Shown in pieces: positions 1-9,206 of a stretch of DNA of 64,000 nucleotides. Under the pieces are notes generated by a model. It saw only the letters and a list, made by a program, of their open reading frames with translations. It was not told the DNA's origin and ran no database searches. Position 1 is the first letter of the stretch; each line of letters starts with the position of its first letter. A program made the translations under genes and the position numbers. This DNA is from an uncultured Eubacteriales bacterium (GTDB taxonomy: Bacteria > Bacillota > Clostridia > Oscillospirales > CAG-272). Location: positions 70,698 to 134,697 of the forward strand of contig CAKRTQ010000005.1 in assembly GCA_934402395.1 (NCBI GenBank), read 5' to 3'.

Positions 1-193
1 TTGCAAGGTATTCATTGACCTTGGCAAGCAGCTCTGTGTCCGAATTGTTTACTGCAAATGCATACTCTTCTTCGGAAAGTGCAATGTCAATGACCTTGAC
101 CTTGCCGCTTCCGGTCTTGCCGCAGGAAGCAAATGTAAGAAGCGCGGCAGCCAGCATGACTGCGGCGAGAACGAGACTTAATGTTTTTTTCAT
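1..193 (-). CDS. ABC transporter substrate-binding lipoprotein, N-terminal part (cut by window edge)
   Basis: The minus-strand ATG at 193 begins a 64-residue partial protein with a Lys-Lys start, a hydrophobic signal of about 20 residues and a lipobox ending in FASC (Cys near residue 25), so it should be a lipid-anchored extracellular protein. The mature start, with VIDIALSEEEYAFAV followed by 'ELLAKVNEYLA', matches the first strand and helix of family 3 (polar amino acid) solute-binding proteins of Clostridia. The AAGGAG ribosome binding site (202-207) lies 8 bases before the ATG and a consensus promoter lies at 248-276, so it is transcribed on its own. Ligand and downstream permease genes are outside the window. 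The lipoprotein call is firm; the amino-acid specificity is inferred. Confidence 0.75.
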   Translation of the reverse strand, partial: MKKTLSLVLAAVMLAAALLTFASCGKTGSGKVKVIDIALSEEEYAFAVNNSDTELLAKVNEYLA

Positions 194-247
194 GGTATGT
201 ACTCCTTGTATTGTATCCGTGAGTGGATATTTATTTTCGATGAGCGT

Positions 248-276
248 ATTATACTGCATAATTATTCATCTGTCAA
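248..276 (-). promoter_or_regulatory. SigA-type promoter of the binding lipoprotein
   Basis: On the minus strand TTGACA (276-271), a 17-base spacer and TATAAT (253-248): a perfect consensus. Transcription would begin near 241 and run into the lipoprotein gene at 193. Confidence 0.85.
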
Positions 277-350
277 GAGGTTTTTTGAATATTTTTTGAT
301 TTTGTTGCATATTCACTAATACGGATGCGGCACACGGCGGTTTTTGTACG

Positions 351-397
351 AAATGGCGGAGGTCAGATGCGTAAAATGCACCCGACCTCCGCTGTTT
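351..397. terminator. Hairpin after uvrA, possible terminator
   Basis: The stem GCGGAGGTC (356-364) / GACCTCCGC (384-392) can be extended outward by wobble and A-T pairs to 351-397, with a smaller inner hairpin in the loop. It lies about 70 bases beyond the uvrA stop. Neither side has a strong T-run, so it may be a weak or Rho-assisted terminator or only an mRNA end-protecting structure. Confidence 0.45.
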
Positions 398-463
398 GGT
401 TGAATATATTCATTTTAAAATGAATATATGCGAAATTTTGTTGTATAAATCGTATAAGCACCG

Positions 464-3322
464 TTAGTTTTCATCATTGTGCGCACCGGGAAGATGATCG
501 CGGAGATACTTTCCGGTATACGACTCGGGGCAGGCTGCTATCTCCTCCGGAGTGCCGCAGGCAACGAGCGTTCCGCCGCCGTCTCCGCCCTCGGGACCGA
601 GGTCTATGATATAGTCGGCGGTTTTTATGACTTCCATGTTGTGCTCAATGACGAGCACGGTGTTGCCCGCATCTACAAAACGCTGAAGCACGGTGAGCAG
701 ACGCGAGACATCCTCGGTGTGCAATCCCGTTGTCGGCTCGTCAAGAATATACATCGTCTTGCCGGTGCCGCGGCGCGACAGCTCGGTCGCAAGCTTTACG
801 CGCTGCGCCTCGCCGCCCGATATCGTCGTTGACGACTGCCCTATTTTAATATATCCCAGTCCCACGTCGCAGAGCGTCTGCAGCTTGCGGCGTATCTTGG
901 GCAGTCCGTCAAAAAATACAACGCCCTCCTCGGCGGTCATTTCAAGGACCTCATAAATATTCTTGCCCTTATACCGCACCTCGAGGGTGTCGTGATTGTA
1001 GCGTTTGCCGTGGCAGACATCGCAGGTGACGTACACATCGGGCAGAAAGTGCATTTCTATACGGCGTACGCCGTCTCCCTGACACGCCTCGCATCTGCCG
1101 CCTTTGACGTTGAATGAGAACCGTCCGGCCTTGTAGCCGCGCACGTTTGCGTCGCGCGTCGAGGCGAAAAGGTCGCGTATGTCATTGAAAAGCCCGGTGT
1201 ATGTCGCGGGGTTGGAACGCGGCGTGCGCCCTATGGGGCTCTGGTCAATGTCGATCACCTTGTCAAGGAATTCTATACCGTCTATGCCGTCGCAGTTTCC
1301 GGGACGGCGGCGCGCACCGTTGAGCGCAGCACTGAGCACGGGGTTTATTATCCCATTCACAAGCGAGGACTTTCCCGAGCCCGACACACCGGTGACGCAT
1401 ACAAAGCAGCCGAGCGGGATATTCACATCAATATTTTTAAGATTATGCTCCCTCGCGCCGCGCACGGTGAGAAAATGTCCGTTCCCATGGCGGCGTTCCT
1501 CCGGCACCGGAATGACCCTCCTACCCGAAAGATATGCGCCGGTGAGCGAATCGGGGTTCGCCGCGACCTCTGCGGGAGTGCCCGCTGCGACTACATTGCC
1601 GCCGTGAATGCCCGCGCCCGGTCCGATATCCACGATATAATCCGATTTGCGCATCATATCCTCGTCATGCTCGACGACGATAACGGTGTTTCCGAGGTCG
1701 CGCAGCTGTTTGAGGGTGGATATGAGCAGGTCGTTGTCGCGCTGGTGCAGACCTATGCTCGGTTCGTCAAGCACATAAAGCACGCCGACGAGCGATGAGC
1801 CTATCTGCGTTGCCAGTCTTATGCGCTGCGCCTCGCCGCCCGAGAGCGTTCCCGCACGGCGCGAAAGCGTCAGATACCCGAGTCCCACGCTTTGTAGGAA
1901 TGTAAGGCGCGCGCGTATCTCCTTGAGAACTTCCTTTACTATCTTCATCTCGGTCTCTGTCAGCTCGAGCGCGGTGTTTGAAACATATTCAAGCGCGCGG
2001 TCCACCGAAAGATCGCAGAATTCGTCAATGGCAAGACCGCCTACGGTCACGGCAAGCGACATTGGATTGAGCCTGCGCCCGTGGCAGGTCGCGCAGGGTA
2101 TCTCCTCAATGAACTGCTCGTAATATTCGGCGTTCATGCCGTATTCCATGCGTTGCTCTATCATCGGGATTATCCCGTCAAATGTCGCAGCTTTGCGGTG
2201 CGCCTCGTGTCCGAAATAGCGCGTCACATCGTATTTTTCGGCTCCGGAGCCGTAAAGCAGCACCCGAAGCTGTTCATCGGTCAGTTTTTCTATCGGAGTA
2301 TCGAGCGTAAAGCCGTATTTTTCGGCAACAGCGGCAAAAAGCGGACCGTTCCAGCTCTCCTCCTCAAGCGTTTTGAAGCCGTTTACCGCGATCGCGCCGC
2401 CCGAGAGCGACAGCGTGCGGTCGGGTATCACGCGATCTACCGACACGCGGCGGGTAACGCCGAGACCGGCGCAGTCGGGGCAGGCACCGGCGGGATTGTT
2501 GAACGAAAACATACGCGGTTCAAGCTCGCCGAAGGATATCCCGTGCTCCTCGCAGGCATAGGTCTGCGAAAATTCAAGCTCGCGCGGCTCCTCGCCGTCA
2601 TCGCGCGGTACGGTGACTATCAGAAGCCGCTTTTCGGCAAGCGCCAGCGCGGTCTCCACCGAATCCGAAAGGCGGGAGCGTATGTCGCCGCGCATCACAA
2701 GACGGTCAACTACCACCTCGATGCTGTGCCGCAGGTTTTTGTCGAGCGTTATCTCCTCGTCAAGATCGTACATGCTGCCGTCCACGCGCACGCGTGTATA
2801 GCCAGATTTCCGCGCATCGGCAAGCACCTTTTCGTGCATTCCTTTTTTTGCGCGCACAACGGGCGCCAGCACGAGAAAACGCTCGCCCTCGGGCAGAGTC
2901 ATTATTTTGTCGATTATCTGATCGACTGTCTGCCGCGATATGACCTTGCCGCAGACCGGGCAGTGCGTCACGCCCACGCGGGCGTACAGCAGGCGGAGAT
3001 AGTCGTATATCTCGGTCACAGTGCCTACCGTGGAGCGCGGATTTTTTGAGGTGGTCTTCTGGTCGATCGAGATCGCGGGGGAAAGCCCCTCTATGGAATC
3101 TATATCGGGCTTGTCGAGCTGACCGAGGAACTGCCTTGCATAGGAAGACAGCGACTCAACGAACCGGCGATGTCCCTCGGCATATATCGTGTCAAAGGCA
3201 AGCGATGATTTTCCCGATCCCGAAAGACCCGTGAAAACAACAAGCTTGTCGCGCGGTATGGTGAGGTCGATATTTTTGAGGTTATGGACGCGCGCGCCCT
3301 TTATTTTAATGAAATCCGGCAT
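464..3322 (-). CDS. uvrA: Excinuclease ABC subunit A (UvrA)
   Basis: DNA-damage recognition ATPase of nucleotide excision repair; it loads UvrB at lesions in the cytoplasm. The 952 residues are the full family length (about 940). Two ABC modules are visible: Walker A GLSGSGKS at 32-39 and GVSGSGKS at 645-652, with the first signature LSGGEAQR at 493-500. Zinc-binding Cys pairs occur at 121/124, 281/284, 410/413 and 744/747 with 767/770, the last being the C-terminal zinc finger needed for damage discrimination. The gene follows uvrB by 13 bases and is clearly in the same operon. Nothing is missing. Confidence 0.98.
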   Translation of the reverse strand: MPDFIKIKGARVHNLKNIDLTIPRDKLVVFTGLSGSGKSSLAFDTIYAEGHRRFVESLSSYARQFLGQLDKPDIDSIEGLSPAISIDQKTTSKNPRSTVGTVTEIYDYLRLLYARVGVTHCPVCGKVISRQTVDQIIDKIMTLPEGERFLVLAPVVRAKKGMHEKVLADARKSGYTRVRVDGSMYDLDEEITLDKNLRHSIEVVVDRLVMRGDIRSRLSDSVETALALAEKRLLIVTVPRDDGEEPRELEFSQTYACEEHGISFGELEPRMFSFNNPAGACPDCAGLGVTRRVSVDRVIPDRTLSLSGGAIAVNGFKTLEEESWNGPLFAAVAEKYGFTLDTPIEKLTDEQLRVLLYGSGAEKYDVTRYFGHEAHRKAATFDGIIPMIEQRMEYGMNAEYYEQFIEEIPCATCHGRRLNPMSLAVTVGGLAIDEFCDLSVDRALEYVSNTALELTETEMKIVKEVLKEIRARLTFLQSVGLGYLTLSRRAGTLSGGEAQRIRLATQIGSSLVGVLYVLDEPSIGLHQRDNDLLISTLKQLRDLGNTVIVVEHDEDMMRKSDYIVDIGPGAGIHGGNVVAAGTPAEVAANPDSLTGAYLSGRRVIPVPEERRHGNGHFLTVRGAREHNLKNIDVNIPLGCFVCVTGVSGSGKSSLVNGIINPVLSAALNGARRRPGNCDGIDGIEFLDKVIDIDQSPIGRTPRSNPATYTGLFNDIRDLFASTRDANVRGYKAGRFSFNVKGGRCEACQGDGVRRIEMHFLPDVYVTCDVCHGKRYNHDTLEVRYKGKNIYEVLEMTAEEGVVFFDGLPKIRRKLQTLCDVGLGYIKIGQSSTTISGGEAQRVKLATELSRRGTGKTMYILDEPTTGLHTEDVSRLLTVLQRFVDAGNTVLVIEHNMEVIKTADYIIDLGPEGGDGGGTLVACGTPEEIAACPESYTGKYLRDHLPGAHNDEN

Positions 3323-3335
3323 TTTATAGCCCCTC

Positions 3336-5324
3336 TTACTTTGTTTCTCTTATTTCGCGGATGCGGTCGCGCAGGAAGGCGGCAAGCTCAAAATCAAGGC
3401 TGCGCGCGGCTTCCTTCATCTGCTTCGTCATGCGCTCGATCGTTGCCTCGCGCTCGGACTTCGACATTTTCTTTGCCTCGGCGCGGCTGCGCTTTGCGCT
3501 GCTTGCGGCATTGGCGCCTTCGTCGCGCGCGGCAATGTCGATAACATCGCGTATCCCCTTTATGACGGTGTGCGGCGTGATGCCGTGCGCTTCGTTGTAC
3601 GCCTTCTGGATGCTGCGGCGGCGGTTCGTTTCGGATATCGCGCGCTCCATCGAGCCGGTCACGGTGTCGGCATACATTATGACCTTGCCGTTTTCGTTTC
3701 GTGCCGCACGGCCTATGGTCTGAATGAGCGAACGCTCGGCGCGGAGAAAGCCCTCCTTATCCGCATCGAGAATTACAACGAGCGACACCTCCGGCAGGTC
3801 AAGTCCCTCGCGCAGAAGGTTGATGCCTACCAGTACATCGAACACGCCGAGTCTGAGGTCGCGTATCAGCTCCATGCGCTCTATCGTCTCTACATTATAG
3901 TGGATGTATCTTACCTTCACGCCGTTGTCGGAGAGATACCCGGTAAGGTCCTCAGCCATCTTGCGCGTTAACGTGGTCACGAGCACGCGCTCGCCGCGCG
4001 CCGTGCGCGCGCGTATCTCGCCGAGCATATCATCGACCTGCCCCTCTATCGGGCGCACCTCGACCTCGGGATCGAGCAGACCTGTCGGTCTTATTATCTG
4101 CTCGGCAGTGGATTCGGAATGCTCAAGCTCATAGTCGCCGGGCGTTGCGCTGACAAACACGACCTGATTCAGCTTGTCCTCGAATTCCTCAAAGAAAAGC
4201 GGACGGTTGTCGTACGCCGACGGCAGGCGGAAGCCGTATTCGACAAGATTTTTCTTTCTCGCCGAGTCGCCGCCGCTCATGCCGCGCACCTGCGGCACCG
4301 TCACGTGCGATTCGTCGATGAACATAAGATAATCCTTCGGAAAGTAATCAAGCAGGGTGTAAGGCGTCGAACCCGGCTCGCGTCCCGAAAGCACGCGCGA
4401 ATAGTTTTCAACTCCGGAGCAGAAGCCGACCTCGCGCAGCATTTCAAGGTCGTATTTTGTGCGTTCGGTTATCCTCTGTGCCTCAATGAGCTTGCCTTCG
4501 GCTGTGAAGTACGCCGCGCGCTCCTTCATTTCGGCTTCTATCTCGGCAAGCGCCGCCTCGCGCTTGTCGTCGGACACGGCATAGTGTGTTGCGGGATAGA
4601 CCGCAGCATACGAAAGGCGGCGCAAAAGCTCGCCGGTGACAACGTTTATCTCGCTCACGCGGTCTATCTCATCGCCGAAAAACTCAACGCGCAGCGCTTT
4701 GTCGCCGGACGACGCGGGGATGATATCCACCGTATCGCCGCGAACGCGGAAGCTGTCACGCACAAGGTTCATGTCGTTGCGTGTATAGCTGACCGCTGTC
4801 AGCTTCGAGAGCAGTCCCTCGCGGCTCATAGGCATGCCGGGACGCAGCGCGATGACAAGATCGCGGTATTCGCCGGGGTCTCCGAGTGAATATATGCATG
4901 AAACGCTCGCAACGATAATCACATCGCGTCGTTCGAAAAGCGCCGATGTCGCGCTGTGACGCAGTCGGTCGATCTCGTCGTTTATGAGCGCGTCCTTTTC
5001 GATATACATATCCTTGCCGGGGATATACGCCTCCGGCTGGTAGTAGTCGTAGTATGAAACGAAGTATTCAACGGCGCTGTCTGGAAAAAACTCGCGCATT
5101 TCCGAGCACACCTGAGCCGCAAGCGTTTTGTTCGGTTCAAGTATCAGCGTGGGTCTGCCGCACCGCGCGATGACGTTTGCCATGGTAAAGGTCTTGCCAG
5201 AACCGGTAACGCCGAGCAGCGTCTGCATCTTTCTCCCGCTCATGACGCCGGATGAAAGAGACGCAATAGCTTCAGGCTGATCTCCGGTCGGAGTGTATTC
5301 GCTTTTCAGAACAAAATCGCTCAT
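3336..5324 (-). CDS. uvrB: Excinuclease ABC subunit B (UvrB)
   Basis: Helicase-like damage-verification subunit that opens DNA at lesions and recruits UvrC. Walker A GVTGSGKT lies near residues 38-45, and the aromatic beta-hairpin with YYDYYQPEAYIP follows at about 90-103; a C-terminal UVR coiled coil ('RSLDFELAAFLRDRI') binds UvrC. An ATG exists at 5330, but AAAGGGG (5338-5332) is only one base from it and 7 bases from the ATG at 5324, so the start MSDFVLK at 5324 is preferred (662 residues). It leads the uvrBA operon from the promoter at 5376-5404. Confidence 0.97.
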   Translation of the reverse strand: MSDFVLKSEYTPTGDQPEAIASLSSGVMSGRKMQTLLGVTGSGKTFTMANVIARCGRPTLILEPNKTLAAQVCSEMREFFPDSAVEYFVSYYDYYQPEAYIPGKDMYIEKDALINDEIDRLRHSATSALFERRDVIIVASVSCIYSLGDPGEYRDLVIALRPGMPMSREGLLSKLTAVSYTRNDMNLVRDSFRVRGDTVDIIPASSGDKALRVEFFGDEIDRVSEINVVTGELLRRLSYAAVYPATHYAVSDDKREAALAEIEAEMKERAAYFTAEGKLIEAQRITERTKYDLEMLREVGFCSGVENYSRVLSGREPGSTPYTLLDYFPKDYLMFIDESHVTVPQVRGMSGGDSARKKNLVEYGFRLPSAYDNRPLFFEEFEDKLNQVVFVSATPGDYELEHSESTAEQIIRPTGLLDPEVEVRPIEGQVDDMLGEIRARTARGERVLVTTLTRKMAEDLTGYLSDNGVKVRYIHYNVETIERMELIRDLRLGVFDVLVGINLLREGLDLPEVSLVVILDADKEGFLRAERSLIQTIGRAARNENGKVIMYADTVTGSMERAISETNRRRSIQKAYNEAHGITPHTVIKGIRDVIDIAARDEGANAASSAKRSRAEAKKMSKSEREATIERMTKQMKEAARSLDFELAAFLRDRIREIRETK

Positions 5325-5375
5325 TTTCATTCCCCTTTGAGTGTTGAATTCCTCATTCGGAATTTGACGACGTTA

Positions 5376-5404
5376 ATTATAGCACACGTGAGTATGTATG
5401 TCAA
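5376..5404 (-). promoter_or_regulatory. SigA-type promoter of uvrBA
   Basis: Minus strand TTGACA (5404-5399), 17 bases, TATAAT (5381-5376). No Firmicutes LexA box (GAAC-N4-GTTC) is seen across it. Downstream, in the leader, AATTCC (5347-5352) and GGAATT (5359-5364) form a 6-6-6 inverted repeat of unknown meaning. Confidence 0.85.
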
Positions 5405-5536
5405 GACTTTATTTTCAAAATCGGAATTGCCTCGCGCCGATGCAGCCGGAAATGACTTGAACGGACGGTTCCCGCAGGGAAGGGCAAAACTCATAAAACG
5501 CAGCAGCGGGTCGTACTCACGGCAGTCTGTATAACA

Positions 5537-5553
5537 AAAGGGCTGAGCCCTTT
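5537..5553 (-). terminator. Terminator of htpG-TSCPD operon
   Basis: AAAGGGC (5537-5543) and GCCCTTT (5547-5553) form a 7-bp stem with a 3-base loop. On the minus strand it ends in TTTTGTTAT, 35 bases past the stop of the TSCPD gene. Confidence 0.7.
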
Positions 5554-5589
5554 GCCTGATTAAAAGCTTCGGAGTCAGCCCCTTGTTCT

Positions 5590-5850
5590 TCAGTTTTTGT
5601 CTTTATATTCCTTCAGTGCTTTTGCAAGCTGGTCGGGACAGGATGTCGGCTTCGAGCCGCAACGAATGCCCTCAAGGCGGGATATTGCTTCATCCACCTT
5701 CATTCCGCGCACGAGTGCGCATACGCCCTGTGTGTTGCCGGAGCAACCGCCAACGAATTTAGCATCGGTTATGGTTTCCGTTGCGGGATCTACTTCGATC
5801 ATGATTTCGCGGGAACAGGTTCCGTGTGTTTTGTAGGTTATGTGCTCCAT
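5590..5850 (-). CDS. TSCPD-domain protein (TIGR03905 family)
   Basis: An 86-residue protein made up almost wholly of a TSCPD domain, the small Cys-containing module also found at the C-terminus of adenosylcobalamin-dependent ribonucleotide reductases. Visible landmarks are the early THGTCSREI, GGCSGNTQGVCALVRGM in the middle and the name-giving TSCPDQL near residue 68; five cysteines suggest metal or redox chemistry. The stand-alone family is widespread in Clostridia and has no established function. AAAGGAG lies 7 bases before the start and the gene follows htpG by 19 bases, so the two are cotranscribed. Confidence 0.9.
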   Translation of the reverse strand: MEHITYKTHGTCSREIMIEVDPATETITDAKFVGGCSGNTQGVCALVRGMKVDEAISRLEGIRCGSKPTSCPDQLAKALKEYKDKN

Positions 5851-5869
5851 TTTTTATCTCCTTTGCCGG

Positions 5870-7780
5870 TCAGATCATGCCGAGCAGACGGTAGCTGTCG
5901 GAAAGAAAGCTTTGCAGTTCTGCGGCACTCAGTTTTTTCTGCGCCAGAAGCGCAAGACGGTAAATATATGATGCGTAGGCATCGACCTTTGCTTTGCCCT
6001 CATCGTCTGCGGCTTTCATAAGCTCGCAAAGACGTGCGTAGGCGTGGGAGGCGGGATTGAGAGTCAGCGTGTACTCGCAGGGGAAGGCGGGGACCTCCTC
6101 GCCGGGAGCCGCGTACATTTTCATCATATCGCCGAAGCGGCGAGATTCCTCGCTTACCGTAAGCAGAGCGGGAACTTCACCGTTTTTCAGCTTCTCGGTG
6201 CGGACTGCCAGTTTTTCGTCGCCTGCCGCATGGCGGAAGAGCAGGGTCATGGGATCGTCGTCGGCAAGCTTTCCGTCTCCGTCGGTCGTTGTGTCTGCTT
6301 TCAGAGCATCGTCGATGCCGGCATCGACACGAACGAACTTCACATCGCCGCGATACTGTTCGACCGATGCCATGAACTGGGTGTCGATGGCAAGATCGTA
6401 CACGGCAACGTCGATATCCTCGGCGCGGAACATTGAAATGTACTGCGCCTGAAGCGCGGTGTCGGAGGTGTAGTAGATCTTTCCCTCATGCTTTTCATTT
6501 GCCTTTTCGAGATATTCCGCAAAGGTGAGCGGCTTGCCCTCGGTGAGGCGTATGAGAAGCGAATCCTTTACGCGGTCAAAGAACTTGCGGTCGCGCAGGC
6601 AGGCGTATTCGACGAAAATACGGATGTCGGAATACACCTTTTCGTACTTTTCGCGCTCGTTGCCGGCAAGCGAGCAAAGCTTGTCCGCTACCTTTTTTAC
6701 TATGTGAGCGGAGACCTTTTTTACGTAGGCGTTGTCCTGGAGGTAGCTGCGCGAGACGTTGAGGGGCAGCTCGGGGCAGTCGATCGCGCCGCGGAGCATC
6801 AGCAGATACTCCGGGATCACTTCCTTTATGTTATCTGCTACGAACACCTGATTGTAATACAGCTTTACCTGACCCTCAAGGCTTTCATATTCGCTGTTCA
6901 GCTTGGGGAAGAAGAGGATCCCCTTGAAGTTGAGCGGGTAGTCGGCGTTGATGTGTACCCAGAAAAGCGGGTCGTTGGCGTCAATAAAGAGCTTGTGATA
7001 AAATTCGATGTACTGCTCGGGGGTTATCTCGGAGGGCTTCTTCGACCAGAGAGGCGTGGTGTCGTTTATCGGCTTGTCCTCATCGTGACAGGATGCATCG
7101 GTGCATTCTTCGCCTTCGGTGTGCGTGTGCCCGTGTTCCTCGCCGTCATGGAAGTAGATCGGTACCGGCATGAACGAACAATAGCGGCCGAGTACCGTGC
7201 GCAGACGCGACGGTTCAAGATACTCCTTTTCTTCTTCGGATATATGCATTATCACCTCGGTGCCGCGCTTGTCGCGGTCGCCGTCGGAGATCTCATATTC
7301 GCCCGCTTCATTGCATACCCAGTGGGTCGCGGTGCCGCCCGTGTAGGAGAGGGTGTTGACCTCGACCGTATCGCTGACCATGAACGATGAATAAAAGCCA
7401 AGCCCGAAATGACCGATTATTCCGTTTGAATTGTCGCCGTTTTCATACTTTGCAACAAAATCAAGCGCACCAGAAAGAGCAATGGAGCAGATGTACTTTT
7501 CAAGCTCTTCGCGTGTCATGCCTATACCGTTGTCCTCGACCGTTATCGTTCCCGCGTCGCGGTCAAGCGTCACGTCTATCCTCCAGTCGGTCTCGCCGGT
7601 ATCGGCGTGTCCGAGCGACTCGAGCCGGCGCAGCTTTGTTACCGCGTCGGAGGCGTTGGAGACTATCTCGCGGACAAAAATATCTTTGTCCGAGTAGAGC
7701 CACTTTTTTATAATAGGAAATATATGCTGTGTTTCGACGGATATCCCGCCTGTTTTCTTTACTTTTTCTTCTTCAGACAT
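5870..7780 (-). CDS. htpG: Molecular chaperone HtpG (Hsp90)
   Basis: Cytosolic Hsp90 ATPase. The N-terminal GHKL ATP site is intact: SNASDAVTKLR, the DNGIGM lid motif and GHFGLGFYSSFMV. The middle client-binding and C-terminal dimer domains follow. A longer frame runs to 7831, but AAAGGG lies 10 bases before the ATG at 7780 and homology starts there (MSEEEKVKKTGG), giving 636 residues. A His/Cys-rich insert (HGHTHTEGEECTDASCH) sits near residue 215, where most bacterial HtpG proteins have a short linker; it could bind metal. The gene is divergent from hrcA; no full CIRCE element is on its side. Confidence 0.96.
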   Translation of the reverse strand: MSEEEKVKKTGGISVETQHIFPIIKKWLYSDKDIFVREIVSNASDAVTKLRRLESLGHADTGETDWRIDVTLDRDAGTITVEDNGIGMTREELEKYICSIALSGALDFVAKYENGDNSNGIIGHFGLGFYSSFMVSDTVEVNTLSYTGGTATHWVCNEAGEYEISDGDRDKRGTEVIMHISEEEKEYLEPSRLRTVLGRYCSFMPVPIYFHDGEEHGHTHTEGEECTDASCHDEDKPINDTTPLWSKKPSEITPEQYIEFYHKLFIDANDPLFWVHINADYPLNFKGILFFPKLNSEYESLEGQVKLYYNQVFVADNIKEVIPEYLLMLRGAIDCPELPLNVSRSYLQDNAYVKKVSAHIVKKVADKLCSLAGNEREKYEKVYSDIRIFVEYACLRDRKFFDRVKDSLLIRLTEGKPLTFAEYLEKANEKHEGKIYYTSDTALQAQYISMFRAEDIDVAVYDLAIDTQFMASVEQYRGDVKFVRVDAGIDDALKADTTTDGDGKLADDDPMTLLFRHAAGDEKLAVRTEKLKNGEVPALLTVSEESRRFGDMMKMYAAPGEEVPAFPCEYTLTLNPASHAYARLCELMKAADDEGKAKVDAYASYIYRLALLAQKKLSAAELQSFLSDSYRLLGMI

Positions 7781-7822
7781 ACAAAAACATCCCTTTCGTG
7801 AGTGTGATATTTTTACGATACT

Positions 7823-7828
7823 ATTATA
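7823..7828 (-). promoter_or_regulatory. Probable -10 box of htpG
   Basis: TATAAT on the minus strand (7828-7823), about 43 bases before the htpG start. No good -35 hexamer is found 16-18 bases upstream, which may mean activator or alternative-sigma control. Confidence 0.45.
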
Positions 7829-8015
7829 CATCTGTTTTGTGAATATAAAAACACTGTAATGTTATCATTTTGTTTAATGGAGCATATGAGTTGAACCGCC
7901 GGCGTGCAGGACAGCGATGTTTATGCGCACATACATACTGCTCTTGTTATCACAAAAAAAGCGCAAGTGCTAGAATTCACAATTTGTTAACAGAAAAGAA
8001 ACCCAAAAAGCACGA

Positions 8016-8042
8016 TTGAACGGGCTTTTCGTGCTATATTAT
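8016..8042 (+). promoter_or_regulatory. Probable promoter of the hrcA-dnaK operon
   Basis: TTGAAC (8016-8021) is followed by an AT-rich stretch with TATTAT (8037-8042, 15-base spacer) or TTATTA (8039-8044, 17-base spacer). The CIRCE operator begins 10 bases later, so bound HrcA would cover the start site. Confidence 0.6.
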
Positions 8043-8051
8043 TAGCGTTGG

Positions 8052-8078
8052 TTAGCACTGAGCTATTGCGAGTGCTAA
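8052..8078 (+). promoter_or_regulatory. CIRCE operator (HrcA binding site)
   Basis: TTAGCACTG - 9 bases - GAGTGCTAA. It matches the CIRCE consensus TTAGCACTC-N9-GAGTGCTAA at 17 of 18 arm positions (G for C at 8060). It lies between the promoter and the first gene of the operon, whose product is HrcA itself. A lone half-site AAGTGCTAG lies at 7965-7973. Confidence 0.95.
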
Positions 8079-8101
8079 AAATCAAACGGAGGTGATGATA
8101 A

Positions 8102-9199
8102 ATGTACGGCGACGAGCTCAGCGGGCGCAAAAAGGCGATCCTTAAGGCTGTGGTCGAATCGTATATTGAAAACGGCGACCCGGTCGGGTCAAAGTCGCTT
8201 CAGATGCTTCCGGGCATGAAATGCTCCTCGGCTACGATACGCAACGAAATGGCGGAGCTTGAGGACATGGGTTATCTTGAGCAGCCTCACACCTCGGCGG
8301 GGCGCGTGCCGTCGCAGCTCGGCTATCGTTTTTATGTGGATCAGCTCATTGAGCGGTACGCCATGACGACAGGGGAGATAGCGCAGATAAACCAGGTGCT
8401 GAAAAGCAAAACGAGCGAGGTCGACCAGATGCTGCTTACGGCATCACGCCTTGCTTCGGCACTCACCAACTACACCGGTATTGCCGCAAAGCCGAGATGC
8501 GCCGCCGTTACCGTGAACCGCTTTGAGACCGCTTATATCGACGGCTGCAGCTTTGTGCTTATCATGATAAGCTCGACCGGATCGGTTATATCCAAGCACG
8601 TGCGTCTCTCCGAGCCGATGTCACAGGATGGCGTTGCGAGACTTGCCGCGGCGCTTAACGAAAATGTTGCGGGACTTTCCGCATCCGAGATCAACCTGCC
8701 GGTAATGATGCGGCTTGAGGCTATCATGGGCGCGGACGCCGCGCTTATCAGCCCGATAATCAAAACGATATACGAAACGATGACCGAGCTTGACAGCGGT
8801 GAGCTGAGGCTTTCGGGAATAAATCATCTTCTGCAGTATCCCGACTATTCGGATCCCGAGGAGCTTAAAAATCTTCTCGGCACGCTGGAGCAGAAGGAAG
8901 AGATCCTTGACATAGTTTCAAAGGAAAAGGATGATGAGATATCGGTGGTCATCGGTTCCGAATCGCCCGTGAGGGTGATGAACAATTCCTCGCTGGTCTT
9001 CAAGCCGGTAAAACGCGGCGACAAGACAGTGGGAGTCATCGGAGTCCTGGGGCCGCTGCGTATGGACTACGCAAGGGTGCTTGAAACCATCGAGCGGCTT
9101 TGCGGAATGATAGGAGAAATGATAGATCCGGGAGGATCCGGAACAACGCCGGCACTGCCCGGTACGGACGGCGACGGGGAAAATCCGAATAAAAAATAA
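8102..9199 (+). CDS. hrcA: Heat-inducible transcription repressor HrcA
   Basis: Repressor of class I heat-shock genes; binds CIRCE and depends on GroEL for activity. The N-terminal winged helix (residues 1-75) contains the family block SSATIRNEMAELEDMGYL with PHTSAGRVPS just after it; the GAF-like dimer domain follows. 365 residues is the normal size. GGAGGTG lies 7 bases before the ATG. It is first in hrcA-grpE-dnaK-dnaJ-prmA and regulates the operon through the CIRCE element just upstream. Confidence 0.97.
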   Translation: MYGDELSGRKKAILKAVVESYIENGDPVGSKSLQMLPGMKCSSATIRNEMAELEDMGYLEQPHTSAGRVPSQLGYRFYVDQLIERYAMTTGEIAQINQVLKSKTSEVDQMLLTASRLASALTNYTGIAAKPRCAAVTVNRFETAYIDGCSFVLIMISSTGSVISKHVRLSEPMSQDGVARLAAALNENVAGLSASEINLPVMMRLEAIMGADAALISPIIKTIYETMTELDSGELRLSGINHLLQYPDYSDPEELKNLLGTLEQKEEILDIVSKEKDDEISVVIGSESPVRVMNNSSLVFKPVKRGDKTVGVIGVLGPLRMDYARVLETIERLCGMIGEMIDPGGSGTTPALPGTDGDGENPNKK

Positions 9200-9206
9200 G
9201 GAACGG

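Noticed and set aside
2081..3049. 322-residue open frame on the plus strand
   Set aside because: It is entirely antisense to uvrA, has no ribosome binding site and matches no family; it follows from the codon bias of uvrA.
4119..4889. 256-residue open frame on the plus strand
   Set aside because: Antisense to uvrB with no independent evidence.
5347..5364. LexA/SOS operator in front of uvrBA
   Set aside because: The AATTCC-N6-GGAATT dyad does not match GAAC-N4-GTTC and lies well downstream of the promoter.
6488..7390. 300-residue open frame on the plus strand
   Set aside because: Antisense to htpG; no start signal or recognisable domain.
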